Assembly: GCA_023435945.1 (NCBI GenBank)
Contig: JAEZLB010000365.1
Coordinates: 1 to 5,805, forward strand
Reading direction: 5' to 3'
DNA from: Pseudomonadota bacterium
Lineage (GTDB): Bacteria; Pseudomonadota; Gammaproteobacteria; Burkholderiales; Burkholderiaceae_D
DNA length: 5,805 nt
The notes under the pieces are model-generated. The model was not told the DNA's origin and made no database searches. It worked only from the letters and a program-made list of their open reading frames with translations. The translations under genes were made by a program, and so were the position numbers. Shown here piece after piece: positions 1 through 4,678 of the stretch. Position 1 is the stretch's first letter, and each line of letters opens with the position of its first letter.

Positions 1-1116
1 GTGCAGATCAGTTCGCTGAGCAAGCATTACACGCCGGTCGCTAAAGTGATCGATGAGAAGGCCATCGTCAACGGCATCGTAGCGCTGCTGGCGACAGGCG
101 GTTCAACCAACCACACCTTGCACCTGGTGGCGATCGCCAAGTCCGCCGGCATCGTCATCGACTGGGATGACTTCAATGACCTGTCGGCAGTCGTGCCCTT
201 GCTGACACGGATTTATCCGAATGGCGATGCTGACGTGAACTACTTCCATGCAGCCGGCGGCGTAGGTTTTCTGATCCGGGAATTGCTGGATGCCGGTTTA
301 CTGCATGATGACGTGACCACCATACTTGGCGAGGGATTACGCAATCATTGCACCGATCCTTACCTGGAGGCCGGCAAGGTAATCTGGAAACCGGCTACCG
401 AGAAAAGCGGTGACGAGAGTGTGCTGCGCCCGGTTGCCAATCCCTTCTCGCAGGATGGCGGCTTACGCCTGATGCAGGGCAATCTGGGGCGTGGCGTGAT
501 CAAGGTATCGGCGGTCAAGCCGCAGCATCGTGTGGTGCAGGCGCCGGCGATTGTCTTCCATGCGCAGGAAGAATTGATCGACGCTTACAAGCGAGGCGAA
601 TTGAACCGCGACTTTGTCGCCGTAGTGACTTTCCAGGGACCGCGTGCCAACGGCATGCCGGAGTTGCACGCGATGACGCCGGTGTTGGGCGCGTTGCAGG
701 ATCAGGGTTTCAAGGTGGCGCTGGTGACGGACGGCCGCATGTCGGGCGCATCCGGCAAGGTGCCGTCTGCGATACATATGTCACCCGAAGTATTGGCCGG
801 CGGACCCTTGGGCAGGGTGCGCACCGGCGACATCATCCGCGTCGATGGTGATGCCGGCGTGATTGAAGCGCTGGTGCCGGACGCGGAATGGCATGCCCGG
901 CCTATCGACAGGGTGGACTTGTCGGCTAACCAGATGCTCATGGGGCGTGAATTATTTTCTTCTTTCCGGCGCGTAGTCAGCAGTGCGGAAGAAGGTGCTG
1001 CGACTTTCGGATTGCCGCCGCTGTTCGATAAGGCGCAGCAGGCCGAAACGACGCTGCCCAACCCCAATGCCGAACCATTCTCGGATGAAGATACCGAGGC
1101 AAGAGGAGTGCCATGA
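1..1116 (+). CDS. edd: Phosphogluconate dehydratase (Entner-Doudoroff), C-terminal part, 5' end outside window
   Basis: Edd dehydrates 6-phosphogluconate to 2-keto-3-deoxy-6-phosphogluconate (KDPG) in the cytoplasm, using an iron-sulfur cluster. The visible 371 residues align from memory with roughly the last 60% of the ~600-residue E. coli enzyme. Residues 33-42 read GGSTNHTLHL, the conserved glycine-rich block of the IlvD/Edd family. Residues 240-251 read ALVTDGRMSGAS, which fits the second IlvD/Edd family signature and is followed by GKVPSAIH. The Edd-type stretches YPNGDADVN and GPRANGMPELH favour Edd over dihydroxy-acid dehydratase IlvD, as does the eda gene that follows. The first family signature and most cluster cysteines should lie upstream of the window. 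The GTG at base 1 is an internal valine codon, not a start: about 235 residues are missing. The stop codon overlaps the eda start (ATGA), indicating one operon with translational coupling. Confidence 0.96.
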   Translation: MQISSLSKHYTPVAKVIDEKAIVNGIVALLATGGSTNHTLHLVAIAKSAGIVIDWDDFNDLSAVVPLLTRIYPNGDADVNYFHAAGGVGFLIRELLDAGLLHDDVTTILGEGLRNHCTDPYLEAGKVIWKPATEKSGDESVLRPVANPFSQDGGLRLMQGNLGRGVIKVSAVKPQHRVVQAPAIVFHAQEELIDAYKRGELNRDFVAVVTFQGPRANGMPELHAMTPVLGALQDQGFKVALVTDGRMSGASGKVPSAIHMSPEVLAGGPLGRVRTGDIIRVDGDAGVIEALVPDAEWHARPIDRVDLSANQMLMGRELFSSFRRVVSSAEEGAATFGLPPLFDKAQQAETTLPNPNAEPFSDEDTEARGVP

Positions 1117-1742
1117 ATAAAAAACTGATTGAAATCATGCATGTGTCACCGGTTATCCCGGTGATTGCAATCGAGCATCCTGATCATGCGCTGCCCTTGG
1201 CAAAAGCATTGGTCGCAGGCGGCATACGCGTGCTGGAAGTGACGCTGCGCACGCCTTACGGATTGGAGGCGATTCGCACGATTGCGCAGATGGTGCCGGA
1301 GGCCATCGTCGGCGTTGGGACGCTGACCAAGCCGGAAGAGTTAAGCCAGGCCCGCCAGTCGGGAGCTGTTTTCGGTGTATCGCCCGGACTGACGCCTGCA
1401 TTGGTTGCAGCCGTCAAGACCAGTGGCTTGCCATTGCTGCCCGGTGTGATGACCCCTTCTGAAGTCATGGAGGCGCGTGAAGCCGGCTTTTTTCAGCTCA
1501 AGCTTTTTCCGGCCGTACCGGCAGGTGGCGTAGGTATGCTGAATGCGATTGCCGGGCCTTTGCCAGACGTGCTGTTCTGTCCTACGGGAGGGGTTTCGCA
1601 GGACACCGCAGCGCAATTCCTGGCCTGCAAGAACGTAGCCTGCGTGGGCGGCTCCTGGCTGACGCCGCAGGACGCCGTCAAGGCGGGAGACTGGGGACGG
1701 ATTACTGCACTGGCCAAGGCAGCGAGCCAGCTTCGTCAATAG
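1113..1742 (+). CDS. eda: KDPG/KHG aldolase (2-dehydro-3-deoxy-phosphogluconate aldolase)
   Basis: Eda is a class I aldolase that splits KDPG into pyruvate and glyceraldehyde 3-phosphate, completing the Entner-Doudoroff pathway; the family can also cleave 4-hydroxy-2-oxoglutarate. The 209-residue product has normal length and a complete single TIM-barrel domain. Key residues visible: E42 and R46 in VLEVTLRT, the GVGT turn at 67-70, SPGLTP at 90-95, PGVMTPSE at 110-117, the Schiff-base lysine K130 in LKLFPA, and the phosphate-binding FCPTGGVS at 155-162, then GGSWL. The start is set by the ATGA overlap with edd and by a GAGGAG ribosome binding site at 1103-1108, four bases upstream. No separate promoter is apparent, so it is probably co-transcribed with edd. 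I see no convincing U-tailed terminator in the 87 bases after its stop, where it faces a convergent minus-strand gene. Confidence 0.97.
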   Translation: MNKKLIEIMHVSPVIPVIAIEHPDHALPLAKALVAGGIRVLEVTLRTPYGLEAIRTIAQMVPEAIVGVGTLTKPEELSQARQSGAVFGVSPGLTPALVAAVKTSGLPLLPGVMTPSEVMEAREAGFFQLKLFPAVPAGGVGMLNAIAGPLPDVLFCPTGGVSQDTAAQFLACKNVACVGGSWLTPQDAVKAGDWGRITALAKAASQLRQ

Positions 1743-1829
1743 GCACGCAGGGGCCGGAAGCTGGCTGTCGCCGCAGGCAGTCGACTTGCCGGGCCAATCT
1801 ACCCTTGCCCTTGGGGTGCCCGCAGAGGG
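1743..1829. other. Convergent intergenic region, no clear terminator
   Basis: This 87-base gap lies between the stops of eda and the small exported-protein gene. It is GC-rich, with a loose ACCCT/AGGGT pairing at 1801-1805 and 1826-1830 and a short GGCA/TGCC pairing, but has no stem followed by a U-run in either direction. Termination here may be Rho-dependent, or transcripts may overlap the opposing gene. Confidence 0.5.
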
Positions 1830-2099
1830 TCAGTTATAGGTAATGGTAAGGCTCTTGACGTCGGCCGGGTTTCCGGAAAGGGCGTCGGGAACCCGGTCTG
1901 CCGCGATAGAGACTGCCGTCGGCAGGTCGGTTGTCTGTACGGTCACCACTTTTTCGCGCGCGTCCCGTTCTGTGACGATGACCTGTGCAGGCGGTGGTGT
2001 CTTGACCGGCACCGTTGAAGAGGGCCTGCTCTCGGCCATGGCCGGGCCGGACAAACAAGCGGAAAGGGCAATTCCAAGGCAGTAAAGCTGAGACTTCAT
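1830..2099 (-). CDS. Small exported protein of unknown function (89 aa)
   Basis: I do not recognise this protein. The chosen ATG at 2097-2099 gives an N-terminus with one lysine (K2), a hydrophobic core from about residues 5 to 18 and an AMA|ES junction at 20-24, a good signal peptidase I site. LSAC at 12-15 also fits a lipobox, so lipidation at C15 is possible but less likely because the hydrophobic stretch continues past it. The predicted mature part, about 67 residues, begins with a Ser/Thr/Pro-rich linker (TVPVKTPPPA) and continues into a likely beta-rich segment (QVIVTERD, KVVTVQTT, KSLTITYN). An in-frame TTG at 2132 would add 11 residues but has no better ribosome site and would bury the signal peptide, so I rejected it. 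No clear Shine-Dalgarno precedes the ATG. It is likely periplasmic or envelope-associated. The signal peptide is the main argument that the gene is real. Confidence 0.7.
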   Translation of the reverse strand: MKSQLYCLGIALSACLSGPAMAESRPSSTVPVKTPPPAQVIVTERDAREKVVTVQTTDLPTAVSIAADRVPDALSGNPADVKSLTITYN

Positions 2100-2178
2100 A
2101 AGTAAAAGCTTTGCTAAAGAAGGAGTAATCAAGGCAGCGGAACAGTTGCTTACGCGGCTATCGTTCGTCGTATTCTAC

Positions 2179-2196
2179 TATTTCCAGTTGGAAATA
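2179..2196. promoter_or_regulatory. 18-base perfect inverted repeat, candidate operator
   Basis: The sequence TATTTCCA-GT-TGGAAATA has two perfect 8-base arms around a 2-base centre. It lies about 80 bases upstream of the ATG of the small exported-protein gene and about 45 bases past the stop of the SRPBCC gene. Just downstream of it, in the minus-strand direction, is TAGAAT (2172-2177 on the minus strand), a possible -10 hexamer, although no good -35 is visible at the right spacing. The short centre makes it a better protein-binding dyad than an RNA hairpin. The cognate regulator cannot be named from the window. Confidence 0.4.
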
Positions 2197-2216
2197 TTCG
2201 TGAAAACCGCCTGCTC

Positions 2217-2230
2217 CTGCAAAATTGCAG
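2217..2230. repeat. Short inverted repeat after the SRPBCC gene
   Basis: CTGCAA-AA-TTGCAG has 6-base arms around two bases and begins 10 bases past the stop codon of the SRPBCC gene, reading the minus strand. As RNA it could form only a weak stem of about 5 pairs, and no U-run follows it, so it is not a standard intrinsic terminator. Its centre is 36 bases from the centre of the larger palindrome at 2179-2196. It may be a 3' end structure, a second binding site, or chance. Confidence 0.25.
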
Positions 2231-2240
2231 CTTCTCCCCT

Positions 2241-2765
2241 TTACCGGTAATTCCGGGGCTTGGCCTCGTCAGGCTTATCTTCCAGCACTTCCGTGGACGA
2301 GCCGCTGGAAGCAGCGCCCGATACCCGGGTCGTACCTGTTTGCGGAGGCAGCCGGCCCTCGACCAGGTTCTTGAGTTTTGCCATGGCCTCGTTCAACTGG
2401 CTCTGCATGTCTTCCGTCGTATCGCCTGCCACCACGCCCGGAAACTGTCCCGGTTCGGCATGCATGGTGAACACTGCTCTCGACGAGCGCTCTCCCAGCG
2501 ATTCCACTTCTATCCTGCAGTCACCGCTTATGCCGCTGAGATCGCTCCACGCTATGCAGCGGTCCGTTACCTGCTTGGTGATCGAGGCATCCCATTCCAC
2601 TGGCCGGTTCGCCATCTTGGTAGTCCAGTGCAAGAACGAATCATTCACCTGCTCCACGTTTTCCACGTTGTCCATAAACTGCGGATAGTCTTCGAAGTGG
2701 TTCAGTATTTCATAGAGGGTGTGAACCGGGACATGGATTTCAACCGATTGCTGTATCGTGGCCAT
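2241..2765 (-). CDS. SRPBCC-fold protein (polyketide cyclase/dehydrase, Coq10-like), 174 aa
   Basis: Residues 1 to about 137 look like a START/SRPBCC lipid- or hydrophobe-binding domain of the cyclase/dehydrase type. The family pattern begins with an SVEIHVPVHTLYEIL strand-helix, followed by HFEDYPQFMDNVENVEQV (residues 23-40). Then come alternating beta strands containing VEWDASITKQV and CIAWSDLSG, and a long C-terminal helix (EDMQSQLNEAMAKLKNLVEG, about 118-137). Such proteins bind hydrophobic ligands; the ligand and reaction here are unknown. Residues 138-174 form a Ser/Thr/Gly/Pro-rich, then charged, tail that is probably disordered and is not part of the fold. The start is fixed by a minus-strand AGGAG ribosome site at 2773-2777, seven bases upstream. 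The frame stays open for another 126 codons upstream, but those give a Pro/Ser-rich sequence with no family resemblance and overlap the VOC gene. There is no signal peptide, so the protein is probably cytoplasmic. Confidence 0.85.
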   Translation of the reverse strand: MATIQQSVEIHVPVHTLYEILNHFEDYPQFMDNVENVEQVNDSFLHWTTKMANRPVEWDASITKQVTDRCIAWSDLSGISGDCRIEVESLGERSSRAVFTMHAEPGQFPGVVAGDTTEDMQSQLNEAMAKLKNLVEGRLPPQTGTTRVSGAASSGSSTEVLEDKPDEAKPRNYR

Positions 2766-2772
2766 CAGACTT

Positions 2773-2777
2773 CTCCT
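2773..2777 (-). promoter_or_regulatory. Ribosome binding site fixing the SRPBCC start
   Basis: AGGAG on the minus strand lies seven bases before the ATG at 2763-2765. It decides the start against a longer in-frame reading that would begin near 3143. Confidence 0.75.
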
Positions 2778-3000
2778 TGTATGCGCAATGGAATGGTGTC
2801 GTGGTGGAGGGAAATGCTGGCCAGAATTGAGAGTGCAAAGGAAAAGACAAGTTGCAGGAAAGGAGCCGGGGTGGGCGGAATGCCCAAAGGGTGCCGTTTT
2901 TGCGGTGAAGGCAAAGGGCGTGGCGAGAAAGGGGGGAGGAGGCTCGTTATCGCCGGCAATGCATGGAAAAGAGGAGAGGGCGGTGAAACCGTGCACCTGG
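2778..3000 (-). promoter_or_regulatory. C-rich, G-poor leader between VOC and SRPBCC genes (possible Rho loading region)
   Basis: No gene is supported in the roughly 250 bases between the VOC stop (3013) and the SRPBCC start (2765). By hand count the plus strand from 2801 to 2950 has about 66 G and 20 C, so a minus-strand transcript is about 66 C to 20 G and rich in pyrimidine runs. Such a C>G bubble without strong hairpins is what Rho utilisation sites look like. It could end the VOC transcript or regulate read-through into the SRPBCC gene. A confident promoter for the SRPBCC gene is not visible. An in-frame TTG-started reading of 64 codons ending at 2765 was considered and rejected. Confidence 0.4.
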
Positions 3001-3012
3001 ACGCTGGCCGGA

Positions 3013-3432
3013 TTAAGGTCCGAACAAATGATCCAGGTCCGCGAAGGCCTTGAATTCCAGGGCATTGCCGCTGGGATCGAAGAGGAAGAAAGTGGCCTGT
3101 TCATCCGGCATGCCTTCCGAGCGAATGGCCGGCTCAACCGCAAAGGTGATAGCGGCCTGGCGTATGCGTTCCACCAGCCTGCGCCATTGCGGCATCGTCA
3201 GTACCACGCCGAAATGCGGCACCGGCAAATGGCGTTCATCAACAGCGGTCTTCACGCTCAATGCCATGCCGGGCTCCAGGTGCGCAACCAGCTGGTGGCC
3301 CATTAAATCGTATTCCAGATATCTTCGTCCGCTGCGTTTTTCCACGCATCCCAATACCTCCCCGTAAAAAACGCGCGCGGCAGCGAAGTCATGAACGGGA
3401 ACAGCGATATGGAAAGGTTGCAGGGCAGTCAT
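3013..3432 (-). CDS. VOC-family protein, predicted extradiol-type dioxygenase (139 aa)
   Basis: This is a single vicinal-oxygen-chelate (glyoxalase/bleomycin resistance/dioxygenase) domain protein, closest by eye to the small predicted dioxygenases of the extradiol family. It opens with PFHIAVPVHDFAAARVFYGEVLGC, the usual first beta-alpha-beta module. Likely metal ligands at the usual family positions are H8, H73 (in VPHFGVVL) and E126 (in NALEFKAF). EQATFFLFDPSGNALEFKAF at 111-130 is the typical C-terminal block. A divalent metal enzyme is likely; the substrate cannot be told. The start at 3430-3432 is supported by a minus-strand AAGGAA at 3440-3445, seven bases upstream, and by agreement with the family N-terminus. 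A longer reading from 3507 adds 25 residues unlike the family and would run through the likely promoter. Length is normal for one-domain members. The gene is divergent from rpiA. Confidence 0.87.
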   Translation of the reverse strand: MTALQPFHIAVPVHDFAAARVFYGEVLGCVEKRSGRRYLEYDLMGHQLVAHLEPGMALSVKTAVDERHLPVPHFGVVLTMPQWRRLVERIRQAAITFAVEPAIRSEGMPDEQATFFLFDPSGNALEFKAFADLDHLFGP

Positions 3433-3460
3433 GCGGATTTTCCTTAGAGAACTCAATGCG

Positions 3461-3466
3461 ATTGTA
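3461..3466 (-). promoter_or_regulatory. Candidate -10 element for the VOC gene
   Basis: The minus strand reads TACAAT here, flanked by GCGC and CGC, about 28 bases before the VOC start codon. It differs from the sigma-70 -10 consensus TATAAT at one base. No recognisable -35 is found 16-18 bases upstream, so a promoter is plausible but not proven. Confidence 0.4.
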
Positions 3467-3564
3467 GCGCACCGGGCATCCCCATGATGCTTTGTTCCGG
3501 GAAACACCTCATCCTGGCGTGCCCCTTCGGTTTGCGCAAATTTCTGCCGGACCGCAGACGTGTC

Positions 3565-3577
3565 CGTTAAAATAACG
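3565..3577 (+). promoter_or_regulatory. Candidate rpiA promoter core / small inverted repeat
   Basis: CGTTA-AAA-TAACG is a 13-base inverted repeat with 5-base arms, and it contains TAAAAT (3568-3573), a good -10 hexamer. It ends 25 bases before the rpiA ATG, which would give a leader of roughly 20 bases. The -35 region is poor. It may be a weak or activator-dependent promoter, or the symmetry may be chance. Confidence 0.35.
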
Positions 3578-3602
3578 TCATTCCCATCTTCCGTTTTTCT
3601 CC

Positions 3603-4274
3603 ATGACTCAAGACGAACTCAAACAAGCAGTTGCCCGTGCCGCGCTCGAATACGTAGTAGAGGGCGAAATCGTCGGTGTAGGCACTGGTTCCACCGCGAA
3701 TTTCTTCATCGACGAGCTGGGCAAGATCAAGGACAAGATCAAGGGCGCAGTCGCTTCGTCGGAAGCCACGGCAGCTCGCCTGCGTTCGCACGGCATAACG
3801 GTGCTGGACCTGAACGATGTCGATTCCATGCCGGTGTATGTGGATGGCGCCGATGAGATCACGCCGCAAGGTGCGATGATCAAGGGCGGAGGTGGTGCGC
3901 TGACGCGTGAAAAGATCGTCGCCTCGGTTGCCGAACGTTTTGTCTGCATCGCCGATGAATCCAAGCTGGTGGGCGTGCTGGGTAAGTTCCCGCTGCCGGT
4001 CGAAGTGATTCCCATGGCTAAAGCGGTGGTGATGCGCAAGCTCGCCGCCCTGGGCGGTCAGCCTGCCTTGCGCATGAAAGGCGATCAGCCCTATGTGACC
4101 GACAATGGCTGCCTGATTATCGATGTGTCGGACCTGACTATTGAGGATCCGGTCGAAATGGAAGGCGCGATCAACCGTATGCCGGGCGTGGTCACAGTGG
4201 GCCTGTTTGCGCAGCCTGGTGCCAATGTCTGCCTGCTGGGTACGTCGCAGGGTGTGCGCACGCTGAAGTTCTGA
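3603..4274 (+). CDS. rpiA: Ribose-5-phosphate isomerase A
   Basis: RpiA interconverts ribose 5-phosphate and ribulose 5-phosphate in the non-oxidative pentose phosphate pathway, supplying ribose for nucleotides. The 223-residue product is complete and close in length to the E. coli enzyme (219). All family motifs are visible: the phosphate-binding GVGTGSTA at 25-32, YVDGADEI at 79-86 with D81 and D84, [11 protein letters not shown] at 94-104 with K94 and the catalytic base E103, and ADESK at 117-121 with K121. The ATG follows a pyrimidine-rich leader with no recognisable Shine-Dalgarno, so initiation may depend on leader openness or another mechanism; homology to the usual N-terminus still makes this the best start. 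It appears monocistronic: a strong terminator follows 22 bases after the stop, and the upstream VOC gene is divergent. Confidence 0.97.
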   Translation: MTQDELKQAVARAALEYVVEGEIVGVGTGSTANFFIDELGKIKDKIKGAVASSEATAARLRSHGITVLDLNDVDSMPVYVDGADEITPQGAMIKGGGGALTREKIVASVAERFVCIADESKLVGVLGKFPLPVEVIPMAKAVVMRKLAALGGQPALRMKGDQPYVTDNGCLIIDVSDLTIEDPVEMEGAINRMPGVVTVGLFAQPGANVCLLGTSQGVRTLKF

Positions 4275-4295
4275 AGCATGCGTTGATCCGATGCC

Positions 4296-4334
4296 CAATA
4301 AAAAAAGCCCGCTTCATGCGGGCTTTTTTTATTG
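4296..4334. terminator. Strong bidirectional intrinsic terminator
   Basis: GCCCGC (4307-4312) and GCGGGC (4318-4323) pair around a TTCAT loop. They are flanked by seven A on the left and seven T on the right, so each strand ends in a U-run. Pairing extends outward without mismatch through AAT/ATT and one further C:G, giving 17-base arms with a 5-base loop. It lies between the convergent rpiA and the Fe(2+)-trafficking gene and can serve both. Confidence 0.95.
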
Positions 4335-4336
4335 CC

Positions 4337-4609
4337 TTATTCCGTGGGAGGCACGTAACCGGCTGCGGCATCCGCGCCTTCACCGAAGAAGTGGTTCTCC
4401 ATCTGTGTGGCCAGATACTTGCGTGCGCGCGGATCGGCCAGGTTCAGGCGGTTTTCATTGACCAGCATGGTCTGATGTTTCAGCCAGGCAGCCCAGGCTT
4501 CTTTCGACACGCTTTCATAGATGCGTTTGCCCAGTTCGCCGGGGTAGGGAGGGAAGTCCAGACCTTCGGCTTCCTTGTTGAGTTTGATGCAGTGGACCGT
4601 GCGGGCCAT
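4337..4609 (-). CDS. yggX: Probable Fe(2+)-trafficking / oxidative damage protection protein (YggX family)
   Basis: The 90-residue product matches the YggX family nearly end to end, as recalled from the 91-residue E. coli protein. Landmarks are the conserved cysteine C7 in RTVHC, then [38 protein letters not shown], and a C-terminal GYVPPTE. The family is a small cytoplasmic protein linked to iron handling and protection of iron-sulfur enzymes against oxidants; its biochemical mechanism is still debated. The ATG is preceded by GGAGA on the minus strand at 4615-4619, five bases away. It lies 69 bases downstream of argA on the same strand, a pairing I recall in other Burkholderiales. It may be co-transcribed with argA or have its own promoter in the gap. 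Its stop codon directly abuts the shared terminator. Confidence 0.95.
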   Translation of the reverse strand: MARTVHCIKLNKEAEGLDFPPYPGELGKRIYESVSKEAWAAWLKHQTMLVNENRLNLADPRARKYLATQMENHFFGEGADAAAGYVPPTE

Positions 4610-4633
4610 GTTGTTCTCCAGAATGAGTGACGC

Positions 4634-4653
4634 GGCAGGGAGTGGGCCCTGCC
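4634..4653 (-). promoter_or_regulatory. Hairpin in the argA-yggX intergenic region
   Basis: GGCAGGG and CCCTGCC form a perfect 7-base, GC-rich stem around a 6-base loop. It lies 25 bases after the argA stop and 24 bases before the yggX ATG, ending some 15 bases before the ribosome site. There is no U-run on its downstream (minus-strand) side, so it is not a classic terminator. It could partly stop argA transcripts, protect an RNA end, or influence yggX translation. Confidence 0.45.
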
Positions 4654-4678
4654 AGATAAAAAAGATACCGAACCGGAA

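Noticed and set aside
1..3. GTG at base 1 as the start of edd
   Set aside because: The known Edd family has about 235 more N-terminal residues; the window simply begins inside the gene.
2765..2959. 64-codon minus-strand reading ending in TGATG overlap with the SRPBCC start
   Set aside because: The overlap looks like translational coupling and there is one hydrophobic stretch. However, the start is TTG with no ribosome site, the composition is extreme in proline, and it is explained by the C-rich leader.
2241..3143. 300-codon minus-strand reading that extends the SRPBCC gene upstream
   Set aside because: The first 126 residues are Pro/Ser-rich, unlike any domain, and overlap the VOC gene on the same strand. 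A good ribosome site points to the internal ATG at 2765.
2758..3306. 182-codon plus-strand reading across the VOC/SRPBCC gap
   Set aside because: It is Gly/Lys/Arg-rich because of the purine bias of the plus strand and overlaps the antisense of the VOC gene; no domain is visible.
3567..4298. 243-codon minus-strand reading opposite rpiA
   Set aside because: It mirrors the codon pattern of rpiA, is rich in His/Arg/Gln and resembles no family; it is an antisense shadow of a certain gene.
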